In this document: positions 46,871 through 56,027 of the stretch, piece by piece
Layout of the letters: every line of letters starts with the position of its first letter
Position numbering within the stretch: position 1 is the stretch's first letter
Assembly (NCBI RefSeq): GCF_015209745.1
Contig: NZ_CP063657.1
Span: 1,302,001-1,366,000 of the forward strand
Reading direction: 5' to 3'
From: Lysobacter avium
Lineage (GTDB): Bacteria > Pseudomonadota > Gammaproteobacteria > Xanthomonadales > Xanthomonadaceae
DNA: 64,000 nt
Notes under the pieces: generated by a model
The model's input: only the letters and a program-made list of their open reading frames with translations
Told to the model about the DNA's origin: nothing
Databases searched by the model: none
Translations under genes and position numbers: made by a program

Positions 46871-49800
46871 TCACGCGTCGTGCTTGACGTCTTTCCTGGC
46901 CGATCCGGTCGATGTTTCCGCAGCGTCTTCCTCGTCAATGCCTTCGACGATTTGCGTGTTGCCTTCGAACAGGTTCGCGGTGCGCGGCTCGTCCTTGTCG
47001 CTGACCTTCTCGTCGACTACGTTCTGATTGACCGGCGACTCGACTTTCTCGGGCGACGTATCGCCGACGATCATCGCGGAAGATGCGAATTCAGGCTCCG
47101 CCGACACTTTCTCAACCGCAACCACCGCCGGCGGCGCCACCACGACCGGTGGCAACTTCGTCCCGGCGTCGATCGCGTCATCGGCTGCATTTTCGCCGGT
47201 GATGTAACCCGGAACCGTCCGCACCAGGGGTGGCTGGACCTGCGGCGTCGGCTTGTTCGAATGTCGGTCGGAGCGTGTCTGCGCTTCGTCATCACCTCCG
47301 GCGGCTTCCCGTGCCTCGGTCGATTCGGTTGCAGGAGCAGGCGCGTCCGCAGACGTCATGTCGGTGCCGTCATCGTCCGGGCCTTCCGCGACGGCATCTG
47401 ACTGCTTGCGGGCACGAGGTGTGCGCGGCGCCCGGGGTGCCCGTGGCTTGCGTGCCTTCGGCGCATGCGTGCCTTCGACCTCCTCATTGCCTTCGTCGTC
47501 GCTCTCGGCCTTGGGCGTGCTCGTTTCCTTGAGCTCAGCATCGGTCGAGGACAGATCCGCGCGCTCGACGCTTTTCGAGGCTGCAAGAGGTTTCGCTTCG
47601 GGCTGATCCTCAGGCGGCGGGGCCAGCGGCTTTTCGTCGGTCTTCGGTTTCTCTTCCTGCTTCGTAACGGCCTCAGGAACATCGTCAAAGTCGAACTCGG
47701 GCTGTGCACGACTTACCGGTGCCGGAACTTCACCGGCCGGAGCACCGCCTGGGGCGTCGTTATCTTCCGAGGAGCCTGCATCCGACAGGACGTTGTCGGA
47801 AGAATGGTCTGCGGCAGATGAGGCGTCCGCACTGCCGCGACGGCGGCGACGGCCACCACGACGGCCGCGGCGGCGACGGTTGGTGCCGTCGGCGTTGTTA
47901 TCGTCTTCGGCCGGGGCATGGCCATTGGTGGCGTTTGCGGCGGCCGGCGCCTGCCGGGTATCAGCGTTGGCGCGGTCGCTGTCACGTTCTGCTGCAGGCG
48001 AGACCGCAGACGTTGCGGCGGCCGCGGTGGCCAACGCCGCCTGATCGGCGGTATCCAGCTGCGGTGCGGTTACGTCACGCGTCGGGCGATCCCCGCGCGA
48101 CTGGCGAGGCTGCCGCTGCGTGGATTTCTCGGCAACGTCCATTGCCGCGACGTTTGTCTCGCCCTGGCGTCGGGGCTGTTTTTCGCGCTGCTGCCTGGAC
48201 CCACGGCCATTGCTGGCAGAGGCCCGCTCTTCCTGCGGCTGTCCGTTGCCACGACGGGCATCATCGCGACGGTTGCCCTCACGACCTTGCTGCTTCCCAC
48301 CACGGCGCTGGCCGTTGCGGTCCTGACGCTCGCCGCGATCGCTGCGCTCGGCCTGGTTGCTGCCGTTTGAACGCCCCCGACCACTGCTCGAGCGATCGTT
48401 CGCCGCCTTGTCGGCAGCCGGGGCAGGGGTGCCACGGAAGAACCGCATGATGCGGTCGACCATTCCGATGGAATGGGTCGGAGCCGCAGCGACCACCACC
48501 GGAGTCGGCGCCGCCGCAGCAGGCACGTCAGCCTGGCGCGGTTCACGCAAAGGCGCCGGCTGGGCCGGCCTGACGTTGGTCACGGCGGCGGCGACCGGAA
48601 CATTCAGGTTCGCCTTGGTCAAGGCGTGGGTTGGAAGCTTGCGCTGGCTGCCGCGATGGTAGCTCGGACGGTTGCTGTCTTCGCCCAGCTCGTTGTCGCG
48701 CAGTCGGCTGACTTCGTAATGCGGCGTCAACAGATGCTCGTCGGCGACGATCACGATCGGGGTGCCGTGACGGCTTTCGATCTCGCTGATCGCGCGGCGC
48801 TTCTCGTTGAGCAGGTAGTTGGCGATTTCGGTCGGCGCCTGGACCAGGATCTGTCCGGTGTTTTCTTTCATCGCGTGCTCTTCGCTCACGCGCAGGATCG
48901 ACAGCGACAGGGACTCGACACTGCGCATGCGGCCATGGCCTTCGCAGCGCGGGCACACGAGCTGGCTGGACTCGCCCAGACTCGGACGCAGCCGCTGCCG
49001 GCTCATCTCCAGCAGGCCGAAGCGGGAAATACGGCCGACCTGGACGCGGGCGCGATCCTGTTTGAGCGCGTTCTGCAGGCGGTTTTCGACCTCGCGCTGG
49101 TGCTTGCTGGAGGACATGTCGATGAAATCGATCACCACCAGGCCGGCCAGGTCGCGCAGGCGCATCTGGCGGGCGACTTCCTCGGCCGCCTCCAGGTTGG
49201 TGTTGAACGCGGTTTCCTCGATGTCGCTTCCGCGCGTCGCACGCGCCGAGTTGACGTCGACCGCGGTCAGCGCCTCCGTCTGGTCGATGACCAGCGCGCC
49301 GCCCGAGGGCAGGCGCACATCACGCTCGTAGGCGTTTTCGATCTGCGACTCGATCTGGAAGCGGTTGAACAGCGGCACGTCGTCGGTGTAATGCTTGAGC
49401 TTGCGCAGGTTGTGCGGCATCACCTGCTCGACGAACTCGCGCGCCTCGGCGTACATCTCCTCGGTGTCAACGAGCACCTCGCCGATGTCCGGGCGCATGT
49501 AGTCACGCAATGCGCGGATGATCAGGCGGCTTTCCTGGTAGATCAGGAAGGGCGCGGGCTTGGTCAGCGCCGCATCGGCCACCGACTTCCACACCTGCAG
49601 CAGGTAATCCAGATCCCACTGCAGTTCCTCGGCATCACGGCCGACACCGGCGGTGCGGATGATCACGCCCATGTCGTCGGGGATGTTCAGCGCATCCATC
49701 GCGCGCTTGAGTTCGGCGCGGTCCTCGCCCTCGATCCGGCGCGATACGCCGCCCGCGGTGGGGGAGTTGGGCATCAGCACCATGTAGCGCCCGGCCAGCG

Positions 49801-50158
49801 AGATGTAGGTGGTCAGCGCCGCGCCCTTGTTGCCGCGCTCTTCCTTGTCCACCTGGACCACGACCTCCTGGCCCTCGCGCAGCAGTTCCTTCAGGCCGGC
49901 CTTGTTGTGGTCCACGCCCGCGGCGAAATAGTCGCGCGAGATTTCCTTCATCGGCAGGAAGCCGTGGCGATCACCGCCGTATTCGACGAACGCCGCCTCC
50001 AGCGATGGCTCCAGGCGGGTGATCTTGCCCTTGTAGATGTTGGACTTTTTCTGTTCCTGCGACGGTTGCTCGATATCGATGTCGTACAGGTTCTGCCCGT
50101 CGACAATCGCGACGCGCAGCTCTTCGGCCTGCGTCGCGTTGATCAGCATGCGTTTCAT
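46871..50158 (-). CDS. rne: Ribonuclease E
   Basis: A 1095-residue endoribonuclease, the core of the RNA degradosome. The N-terminal catalytic half has the S1 domain (about residues 38-118), the DNase I-like site with Asp301 ([14 protein letters not shown]) and Asp344 ([10 protein letters not shown]), and the zinc-link CPRCEGHGR (Cys402, Cys405). The C-terminal half (from about 520) is low complexity: Arg-rich RNA-binding blocks, long acidic/Pro/Ala stretches and a basic KPRAPRAPR segment, with no sequence I can match to E. coli enolase or PNPase sites. It cleaves AU-rich single-stranded RNA and matures rRNA and tRNA. A 477-bp leader region separates it from rluC. Confidence 0.96.
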   Translation of the reverse strand: MKRMLINATQAEELRVAIVDGQNLYDIDIEQPSQEQKKSNIYKGKITRLEPSLEAAFVEYGGDRHGFLPMKEISRDYFAAGVDHNKAGLKELLREGQEVVVQVDKEERGNKGAALTTYISLAGRYMVLMPNSPTAGGVSRRIEGEDRAELKRAMDALNIPDDMGVIIRTAGVGRDAEELQWDLDYLLQVWKSVADAALTKPAPFLIYQESRLIIRALRDYMRPDIGEVLVDTEEMYAEAREFVEQVMPHNLRKLKHYTDDVPLFNRFQIESQIENAYERDVRLPSGGALVIDQTEALTAVDVNSARATRGSDIEETAFNTNLEAAEEVARQMRLRDLAGLVVIDFIDMSSSKHQREVENRLQNALKQDRARVQVGRISRFGLLEMSRQRLRPSLGESSQLVCPRCEGHGRMRSVESLSLSILRVSEEHAMKENTGQILVQAPTEIANYLLNEKRRAISEIESRHGTPIVIVADEHLLTPHYEVSRLRDNELGEDSNRPSYHRGSQRKLPTHALTKANLNVPVAAAVTNVRPAQPAPLREPRQADVPAAAAPTPVVVAAAPTHSIGMVDRIMRFFRGTPAPAADKAANDRSSSGRGRSNGSNQAERSDRGERQDRNGQRRGGKQQGREGNRRDDARRGNGQPQEERASASNGRGSRQQREKQPRRQGETNVAAMDVAEKSTQRQPRQSRGDRPTRDVTAPQLDTADQAALATAAAATSAVSPAAERDSDRANADTRQAPAAANATNGHAPAEDDNNADGTNRRRRGRRGGRRRRRGSADASSAADHSSDNVLSDAGSSEDNDAPGGAPAGEVPAPVSRAQPEFDFDDVPEAVTKQEEKPKTDEKPLAPPPEDQPEAKPLAASKSVERADLSSTDAELKETSTPKAESDDEGNEEVEGTHAPKARKPRAPRAPRTPRARKQSDAVAEGPDDDGTDMTSADAPAPATESTEAREAAGGDDEAQTRSDRHSNKPTPQVQPPLVRTVPGYITGENAADDAIDAGTKLPPVVVAPPAVVAVEKVSAEPEFASSAMIVGDTSPEKVESPVNQNVVDEKVSDKDEPRTANLFEGNTQIVEGIDEEDAAETSTGSARKDVKHDA

Positions 50159-50635
50159 TGATGCATTCCTCGCGCGCTCTACCGCGCGGAACGCCCTGGC
50201 GTTTCGCCTCTGGACACTGCGTCCCGTCGCCGCGACATGGAACCTGCAGGCCGGTGAACCGGCGTGCGCGCGCTGACGTGACCTGACAATTTCCAGCGCT
50301 TCTACACCACGGCAAACCGCGGGAGCGCTTGTTTTTGTTGCTTACCAAATTTTGGGGCCGGAGGCGCTTCGGGCAGATGCCGTGACGCCGCTCGGGTCGT
50401 GTTCATCGACCGGTGATTGACGCATATTCGCCAAAACCGGACGAGCCGAGGTTCCACCGTGCTGGCGCTGCTAACATGGCCGCCCCGAGGGCGGGGGTCA
50501 GACGCAGACCGGAATCGCAGGTTGGGCTTTTGGCCCGTGCTACGGCTACCAGGCGTAATGCGGTGGCCGGAACGACTTCCCTGCGAAATCAAAACCTTAT
50601 CTCGCGTCGCGAGTGTACCAGATAACTTCCCCAGA
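50159..50635 (-). promoter_or_regulatory. rne leader / divergent promoter region with rluC
   Basis: A 477-bp gap with no credible gene. On the minus strand TACACT at 50617-50612 is a plausible -10 box and would give rne a leader of about 450 nt, similar in scale to the E. coli rne leader that lets RNase E control its own mRNA. Short GC-rich inverted repeats occur near the start codon (CGCGCG pairs at 50171-50188 and CGCCCTGGCG at 50192-50201). AGGA lies 9-10 nt before the rne ATG. The rluC promoter must also be here; CTCGCGTCGCGAG (50601-50613) is a perfect small hairpin just before it. Confidence 0.4.
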
Positions 50636-51607
50636 ATGACCCATTCAGATACCCAGCAAAGCCATGCCGGAGCGCGCGTTGCGGTGGTTCCGGAGGACCG
50701 AGAAGGCCAGCGGCTGGACAACTTCCTGCTCGGGCTTCTGAAGGGTGCTCCGAGATCGCTGGTCTACAAGCTGGTGCGCTCCGGCCAGGTGCGTGTGAAC
50801 GGGGGCCGGGCGAAGGCGGAACGCAAGCTGGAAAGCGGCGACAAGGTCCGCATCCCGCCGGTACGACTGGAGCCGGAAGGCGAGCGCGCGTCACCGCCGC
50901 GCGGGTTCATGGATGCGCTGGAGGCGGCAATCGTCCATGAGGATGCGAGGCTGCTGGTCCTTAACAAACCATCGGGGGTCGCCAGCCATGGCGGCAGCGG
51001 CATCAGTTTTGGCGCGATCGAGACGTTGCGCGCCTTGCGTCCCGGGCAGGGCCTGGAGCTGGTGCACCGGCTTGATCGCGACACCTCCGGCGTCCTGGTG
51101 GTCTCCAAGAAGCGCTCCACCCTCACCGAGATGCAGGCGCTGATGCGCGAGAGCACCAGCGGCGCTGGCGGCATGCGCAAGCGCTACCTGGCTTTGCTGG
51201 TCGGGCGCATGCCGGACGGAACGATGAGCGTGGACGCGCCGCTACACGTCGGCTTGCGCCAGGGCGGCGAGCGGCACGTGCAGGTGAACCCGTCAGGCAA
51301 GTCGGCGCTGAGTCATTTCAAGGTGCTGGAGCGGCGCGGTGGGCATTCCTACTGCGAGGTGCGCATCGAAACCGGGCGTACCCACCAGATCCGCGCGCAT
51401 GCGCAGCACATTGGTCACACCGTTGCTGGCGACGACAAGTACGGGGATCCGGAGGTCAACCGCCGCCTGCGTGATCAGGCAGGACTGAAACGTCTGTTCC
51501 TGCATGCAGCCACGCTGGAATTCGCCCTGGACGGTGGCAAAACGCCCTACAGCCTTACTGCGCCACTGGCGCCCGAGTTGCTGGATGTCCTCGACCGCCT
51601 GAAGTAG
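50636..51607 (+). CDS. rluC: 23S rRNA pseudouridine synthase RluC
   Basis: A 323-residue pseudouridine synthase of the RsuA/RluC/D group. An S4 RNA-binding domain (about residues 20-75, GLLKGAPRSLVYKLVRSGQVRVNG) is followed by the catalytic domain with the signature ELVHRLDRDTSGVLVVSKK, whose Asp after HRL is the nucleophile. KLVRSGQVRVNGGRAK and RLFLHAATLEF agree with RluC, which modifies three uridines in 23S rRNA; RluD is the alternative. The start at 50636 (MTHSDTQQ) is chosen because the frame upstream reads through the promoter region. rne/rluC divergence is conserved in proteobacteria. Confidence 0.92.
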   Translation: MTHSDTQQSHAGARVAVVPEDREGQRLDNFLLGLLKGAPRSLVYKLVRSGQVRVNGGRAKAERKLESGDKVRIPPVRLEPEGERASPPRGFMDALEAAIVHEDARLLVLNKPSGVASHGGSGISFGAIETLRALRPGQGLELVHRLDRDTSGVLVVSKKRSTLTEMQALMRESTSGAGGMRKRYLALLVGRMPDGTMSVDAPLHVGLRQGGERHVQVNPSGKSALSHFKVLERRGGHSYCEVRIETGRTHQIRAHAQHIGHTVAGDDKYGDPEVNRRLRDQAGLKRLFLHAATLEFALDGGKTPYSLTAPLAPELLDVLDRLK

Positions 51608-51623
51608 ATCGTCGAGGTGGACC

Positions 51624-51656
51624 GTCGCCGGCCGCACTGCATGCGGCGCCGGCGAC
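51624..51656. terminator. Hairpin between convergent rluC and a lipoprotein gene
   Basis: Inverted repeat GTCGCCGGC / GCCGGCGAC extended by CGCA/TGCG. It has no T run on either side, so it is at best a weak or Rho-assisted terminator, or merely a transcript-stabilising hairpin. Confidence 0.4.
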
Positions 51657-51670
51657 GAGCGATCACTCAA

Positions 51671-52120
51671 TTACTGCAGCAGGCTGCCCGAAACGTCCCG
51701 GCAGCGCTCTGAATCCATGTCCGGCGCGGTGAACTTCACCGGCACCCGCAGCGGGCTTTCCGCCGGTTTGCCGCGGCTGGTGCCGGCCTGGAACTTCCAG
51801 CCCTTTACCGCTTCCACCGCGGACGCATCCAGTTGCGGATGCCCGCTGGTGTCTTCAACCTTCACATCCTTCGGAATGCCATCGACGCCAATGGTGAGCA
51901 GCACGCCCACTTCGCCTTCTATACCCGCGCAGGCCAGTTCCTCCGGGTACTCGGGCGGCGGCGTCTCCACGGCCATCGGCTGGGTAGGCGCGACCTGCGC
52001 CGGCTGCTCGGCCTGCTCGGAGCTGCAGCCAGCGAGCATCAGCCCCACGGCAAGGGCGGACAGGGCGGGAAACAGCTTCCAGGGGCCAATCACGGGCTTG
52101 AGCGGGTGGTCAACGGGCAT
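51671..52120 (-). CDS. Lipoprotein with a TonB C-terminal domain
   Basis: A 149-residue predicted lipoprotein: signal peptide with lipobox MLAGC, a short Pro/Gln linker, and a TonB_C-like domain with EGEVGVLLTIGVDGIPKDVKVEDTSG and AVEAVKGWKFQAG. Extra cysteines (ACAG and SERCRD) could form a disulfide. Because the anchor is a lipid instead of a membrane-spanning helix, it cannot energise receptors the usual way and may simply bind them. ATG 52120 with AGGAG 8 nt upstream is preferred over GTG 52129. The phhB stop lies within this spacing, so the genes are likely one operon. Confidence 0.75.
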   Translation of the reverse strand: MPVDHPLKPVIGPWKLFPALSALAVGLMLAGCSSEQAEQPAQVAPTQPMAVETPPPEYPEELACAGIEGEVGVLLTIGVDGIPKDVKVEDTSGHPQLDASAVEAVKGWKFQAGTSRGKPAESPLRVPVKFTAPDMDSERCRDVSGSLLQ

Positions 52121-52125
52121 CTCAT

Positions 52126-52467
52126 TCACTCCTGCAGGGCATCGGTTTTTGCAGCACAGATAAAGTCGTTCTCGCTCAACCCGCCCACGTCGTGGGTCGA
52201 AAAGCGAACCTCGCAGCGGTCGTAATGCACGCCCAGATCCGGGTGGTGATCCTCGCGATTGGCGATGAAGGCGAGCGCATTGACGAAGGCGATCGTCCGG
52301 TAATAGTCGTCGAACTTGAACGTTCGGGTGAGGGCGCGGCCTTCTTCGGCTACGGTCCAGTCGTCCAGATGGGCATGGAGTTCACGGATCCGGGCTTCGT
52401 CAAGGCGATGGCCCGAACCTTTGCGCGGGACGCAATGGGCCTGGGCCAGTGAAATCCTGTCGTTCAT
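52126..52467 (-). CDS. phhB: Pterin-4a-carbinolamine dehydratase
   Basis: A 113-residue protein of the PCD/DCoH family. It has [21 protein letters not shown] family text with the conserved His-His pair ([19 protein letters not shown]) and a C-terminal [13 protein letters not shown]. It dehydrates 4a-hydroxytetrahydrobiopterin to recycle the cofactor of phenylalanine hydroxylase, or supports molybdopterin/folate side pathways where no hydroxylase exists. AAGGAG lies 7 nt before the ATG at 52467. No phhA is in the window. It is divergent from nfuA, 102 bp apart. Confidence 0.92.
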   Translation of the reverse strand: MNDRISLAQAHCVPRKGSGHRLDEARIRELHAHLDDWTVAEEGRALTRTFKFDDYYRTIAFVNALAFIANREDHHPDLGVHYDRCEVRFSTHDVGGLSENDFICAAKTDALQE

Positions 52468-52569
52468 CGTGGACTCCTTGTGGTGGGCAGGCTGAACGCT
52501 CTCGGCAGCCTTGCCTGGCTTAACGGGGGGCATACGCTTGTATAGCGCCAAGCCCGTTAGAATAGCGGC

Positions 52570-53166
52570 ATGATCCAGATATCCGACTCCGCACAGAGCC
52601 ATTTCCGCAAACTCATCGAACGCGAGGCAATCCCCGGGCTGGGGGTTCGCCTGTCGGCCGTCAATCCCGGTACGCCGCGCGCCGATGTCCGCCTGGAGTT
52701 CACCGAGCCGGCGGAACTGGACGGCGATGAGTGGGCGATCGACTGCAAGGGTTTCACGCTGTGGCTTGAAGCCGAGAGCGTGAGCGTGCTGGACGGCGCG
52801 GAAATCGACTACGAAGCGCTCGCAACCGGGGGTCAGCTGCAGATACGCGCCCCGAAGATCAAGGGCGCCGTGCCCGGCGAGTCCGCGTCGCTCGTGGAGC
52901 GCGTCCGCTACCTCATCGAGAACGAGATCAATCCTCAACTGGCCATGCACCGGGGCAACGTGGCGCTGCAGGAGGTCACTGCGGACGGCATCGTCGTGCT
53001 GCGGTTCGGAGGCGGATGCCACGGTTGCGGCATGGCGGACGTGACATTGAAGAACGGCATCGAGAAGACCCTGCGCGAAAAGGTGCCCGGGGTGACCGGC
53101 GTGCGTGATGCGACCGACCATGACACCGGCGCCGCGCCGTATATCGCGCGCAACGGCGCCAGCTGA
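52570..53166 (+). CDS. nfuA: Fe/S biogenesis protein NfuA
   Basis: A 198-residue protein: a degenerate A-type carrier domain (residues 1-95, without the cysteines of active A-type proteins) fused to a NifU-like domain with Cys150 and Cys153 in [14 protein letters not shown]. It carries a 4Fe-4S cluster between subunits and delivers it to targets such as aconitase and LipA, particularly under oxidative or iron stress. A TAGAAT -10-like box lies at 52558-52563, just upstream of the ATG; a -35 is unclear. The transmembrane repetitive protein follows 15 bp later. Confidence 0.95.
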   Translation: MIQISDSAQSHFRKLIEREAIPGLGVRLSAVNPGTPRADVRLEFTEPAELDGDEWAIDCKGFTLWLEAESVSVLDGAEIDYEALATGGQLQIRAPKIKGAVPGESASLVERVRYLIENEINPQLAMHRGNVALQEVTADGIVVLRFGGGCHGCGMADVTLKNGIEKTLREKVPGVTGVRDATDHDTGAAPYIARNGAS

Positions 53167-53181
53167 CCGACCAGCCCACCC

Positions 53182-54873
53182 TTGACCCTTCCGGCTGACG
53201 CGTGGCTGCATGCGCTCCGGCTTCGGATGAAGCTGGTGGAACCGCATCTTCGTCGCGCCGCTGGCGAGTTCCCGCCGGGGTGGAACGAGTGGGTAGCCCG
53301 CGAGGAACGCTCCCGCACCCCCGCCGTCCCGCCCGAAGCGCTGGCCTCCGTGTTTGCCCAGCGCGACGTTGCGCCGCCCCCGCCACACTCCCCCGAGCTC
53401 GGCCGATGGGAGTCGCTCAAGGCGCTTTACCGGGAGCAATGGGACCCGCCGCCAGCCGACGAACGCCCGGTCCGCCGCATCGCGTGGGTGGTCGCTGTCG
53501 GCTGGCATCTGTTTGTCGCGCTAATGCTGGTGTGGTTGATGTATCAGCAGTATGTGGCGCCCGCGAATCCGCCGAAAAAAGGCGAGGAGGAGGTCGTCCA
53601 GATCGAGTTCCTCGGTGAGGGCACGCCGGACGAGGTTGGCGGCGGGCCGGATGTCACGCCTTCATCGGACGACGCGGCCGCAGCGAGCGCCCCCGCTTCC
53701 GGGCAGGATTCGGCCGCAGCCGAACCGCCCGCCGCACAGGCTCCATCGCAAACGCTCGATCCCGCGCCAGAGATCGCCGCCTCGGAGCCGCCGCCGGTGC
53801 CGCGCGTTACGCCCGACCTGCCGGTGCCCGAACCCACGCCGCCGGAGGTCAGTCAGAACGTCGAGGTGAGCAAGCCGGTGCCGGATGTGTCCGAGTACCA
53901 GTTGCCTCCACCGATGCCACGGCTTCCGCTGCCCCAGGTGACGGTTCCGGAGCGCACCGTCTCCGCACCGGACGCGGTCGTGGTCGAGGTGCCGTCGCGA
54001 CCGGCCACCGCGCTCCCTACCATCGCGCCCAGACCGATTCCGGAATTAGAGCTGGAGCCGACACCTTCAGAGGTCGTCGTGCGCGAAATTGCCGCGCCGC
54101 TGCCCGCGGCCCCGACGGTGGTCGTGCCGCGGCGTGAGGTGGCGGTGGCCGAGCAACCGCTGATGCCGCGGGCACTCCGGGAACGGGAGATCCCGGCGCC
54201 CTCTCCAGCCACTGCCGTCCAGCCAGCTCAATCCCGAGCCAGTGACACGGCCACCGCCGCAAGATCGGATAGTTCCTCGCCGAGCGAGCGGAAGAACAAC
54301 GTTTCGACCGGCAACGGCAATGCGGCGGCGACCCCTGCGCAAACCACCGGCCCGAAGGCGGCCGCCGCGCGTGGAGGCTGGGATACGCTCAAGCGCGCCG
54401 ACGACTGGGGCGATTCCACCCGCAATGTCGAAGGTGGACAGAAGGGTGATCCGTCGGGTCTATACAACAGCGATGGCAGCGTTCGTCTTGCCGGGACGCC
54501 GGGGTCCGCCTCGCCGGCCCGCCCTCCCGGGGCGTTGACCGATGAGATCGTCAACCTGGATCGCGCGGGCACCTGGCTCAAGCGCAAGCCCACCGACTAC
54601 GAGCCCACCGCGTTCGACCGCTACTGGCGGCCCAGCGAGACCCTGCTGGAAGAGTGGGTGCGCAAGAGCGTCACCACCGTCCGGATTCCTATCCCGGGCA
54701 CCAACAAGCACGTGGTCTGCCAGACTATCCTGCTGGTGGTTGGCGGCGCGTGCGACATCACCGATCCCAACCTGCTGGATGTCGCGGCCACGGCCCGGCC
54801 TGCGCCGGACATCCCGTTCAAGCCCGAATTGCAGGAAGGCAATGGCAGCCTGCCGGAGCCGGTCGAGGAGTGA
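53182..54873 (+). CDS. Transmembrane repetitive protein (Xanthomonas type), function unknown
   Basis: A 563-residue bitopic protein. The N-terminal 100 residues are cytoplasmic and positively charged. One membrane helix lies at about residues 97-117 ([20 protein letters not shown]). About 270 periplasmic residues follow with dense Pro/Glu/Val patterns ([40 protein letters not shown]), then a conserved C-terminal domain ([36 protein letters not shown]) with two Cys. The layout recalls TonB/TolA with a large cytoplasmic domain, but no TonB_C domain is seen. The start is ambiguous: TTG 53182 gives the full frame, ATG 53227 drops 15 residues. No good ribosome site is visible at either. Confidence 0.72.
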   Translation: MTLPADAWLHALRLRMKLVEPHLRRAAGEFPPGWNEWVAREERSRTPAVPPEALASVFAQRDVAPPPPHSPELGRWESLKALYREQWDPPPADERPVRRIAWVVAVGWHLFVALMLVWLMYQQYVAPANPPKKGEEEVVQIEFLGEGTPDEVGGGPDVTPSSDDAAAASAPASGQDSAAAEPPAAQAPSQTLDPAPEIAASEPPPVPRVTPDLPVPEPTPPEVSQNVEVSKPVPDVSEYQLPPPMPRLPLPQVTVPERTVSAPDAVVVEVPSRPATALPTIAPRPIPELELEPTPSEVVVREIAAPLPAAPTVVVPRREVAVAEQPLMPRALREREIPAPSPATAVQPAQSRASDTATAARSDSSSPSERKNNVSTGNGNAAATPAQTTGPKAAAARGGWDTLKRADDWGDSTRNVEGGQKGDPSGLYNSDGSVRLAGTPGSASPARPPGALTDEIVNLDRAGTWLKRKPTDYEPTAFDRYWRPSETLLEEWVRKSVTTVRIPIPGTNKHVVCQTILLVVGGACDITDPNLLDVAATARPAPDIPFKPELQEGNGSLPEPVEE

Positions 54874-54898
54874 GCCGGATATCAGGTTCCGACCATGG

Positions 54899-54926
54899 AA
54901 AAAGCCCGCGGCAGGCGGGCTTTTTT
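54899..54926. terminator. Bidirectional intrinsic terminator
   Basis: Stem AAAAAGCCCGC / GCGGGCTTTTT with a 5-6-nt loop, between the convergent repetitive-protein gene and the cytochrome c gene. The A and T runs let it work both ways. Confidence 0.9.
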
Positions 54927-54973
54927 CCTGATCGAAGCAACGGGGCGGAGGTACTTGCCGCGCCCGGGTTCCG

Positions 54974-55402
54974 CTACTTCTTGTGCGAGCCCGTCAGGTT
55001 GACCAGATTGCTCGGACGCGATGCGAAGTACGTCGACAGGTCGGCGATCTGCTGGTCGGTGAGCGCCTTGGCCTGCATCGACATCATGACGTGGTCGCGG
55101 CTGCCATCGCGGTAGCTCTGCAGGGCGTAGGCGAGATAGTCCTGGTACTGGCCACCGATGACCGGGTAGGTCGTGTCGATCGGCGCGTTGCCATCAGCGC
55201 CGTGGCAGTCGATGCACGACTGGCCGGTTGCCGCGCCCTTGGCATTGGCCATCTGCTCGCCGGCCGCGACGTATCCCTGCGGCAGCCCGGCGGACGAGGA
55301 GTGGGAAGGATCCGCCGGCGTCTGCGAGCAGGCGGACAGGGCGATCATGGCGACGGCGGCAAGGACCGCAGGGGCGATGGCGAATGTTTTGCGGATCGTC
55401 AT
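54974..55402 (-). CDS. Class I c-type cytochrome, predicted lipoprotein
   Basis: A 142-residue cytochrome c with a lipoprotein signal (lipobox LSAC, Cys25), heme site CIDCH (Cys63, Cys66, His67), and a downstream Met-rich loop (HVMMSMQAKALTDQQI) offering the axial Met. The sequence GADGNAPIDTTYPVIGGQY-like run resembles cytochrome c4/c553 single domains. It should shuttle electrons in the periplasm while anchored to a membrane. It lies 12 bp after the second cytochrome gene and both run leftward. Heme attachment would depend on the ccm operon in this window. Confidence 0.9.
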   Translation of the reverse strand: MTIRKTFAIAPAVLAAVAMIALSACSQTPADPSHSSSAGLPQGYVAAGEQMANAKGAATGQSCIDCHGADGNAPIDTTYPVIGGQYQDYLAYALQSYRDGSRDHVMMSMQAKALTDQQIADLSTYFASRPSNLVNLTGSHKK

Positions 55403-55414
55403 GGGGCTGCGTTC

Positions 55415-55750
55415 CTACTTCACGTTGGACAGAAATGCGGCGATGTCGGCGATGTCCTGCTCGGAAAAGCCCTGGGACTGTGCACGCATCGTGGGATGCG
55501 AGCGGGTGCCGTTCTGGTAGGCGGTGAGCGCATTGACCAGATAGTCCGCCGACTGTCCCCCCAGCTTGGGCACGTGGTAGTTGGGGTAGGCGTTCTTGTA
55601 GCCGTCGATCCCGTGACAGCCCTGGCAGGTGTAGGTGAGCTCGTAGCCGTTCTGGGCACTGGCCGATGCGTGGGCGGGCTCCTGCCCGGCGGCAGGGGCC
55701 GCAGCAAGGGTCAGCGCCAGGGCAGCGGCAATGGTCAGCAGTCGCATCAT
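55415..55750 (-). CDS. Class I c-type cytochrome (c4-like single domain), secreted
   Basis: A 111-residue periplasmic cytochrome: a cleavable signal peptide ending about AAG (residue 22), heme site CQGCH (Cys42, Cys45, His46), and Met in SHPTMRAQSQGFSEQDI as the likely sixth ligand. It shares the layout (GYKNAYPNYHVPKLGGQSADY) with the neighbouring cytochrome, so the two probably come from splitting a diheme c4 or from duplication. The start MMRLL at 55750 has a GGA upstream; the longer frame to 55852 lacks a signal peptide. 277 bp separate it from the divergent RND adaptor gene. Confidence 0.9.
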   Translation of the reverse strand: MMRLLTIAAALALTLAAAPAAGQEPAHASASAQNGYELTYTCQGCHGIDGYKNAYPNYHVPKLGGQSADYLVNALTAYQNGTRSHPTMRAQSQGFSEQDIADIAAFLSNVK

Positions 55751-56027
55751 AGGTATCCGCAATCTCGTGTGGCTGGCGAAATTCAGGCCGGCTTGGGCAG
55801 TGTGTAATCGCCGCGGGCGCCGCGCAATTTTCGGAGTATAGCTTGCGTTCATCGATCAACGAAGGGCAATTGTCGCAAACGGCCGCCCGTTGCAGGCGAT
55901 AATTGCAGGTCGCATCGGCATGACCTTCGGCGCATTCCGGTGGTGAAGTGTTGGTGACATACTTATCTACAACACCGGCATTGCGACCGGGCTGTCTCCT
56001 TCCAAAATCACACCACCGGGGTCTCCA

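Noticed and set aside
47700..50161. Long plus-strand frames opposite rne (248 and 562 residues)
   Set aside because: Composition matches mirror reading of the Arg-rich RNase E tail and the catalytic domain; no domains or ribosome sites.
51624..51656. Strong intrinsic terminator between rluC and the TonB_C lipoprotein
   Set aside because: The hairpin is good but lacks a T run on either side; kept only as a low-confidence hairpin.
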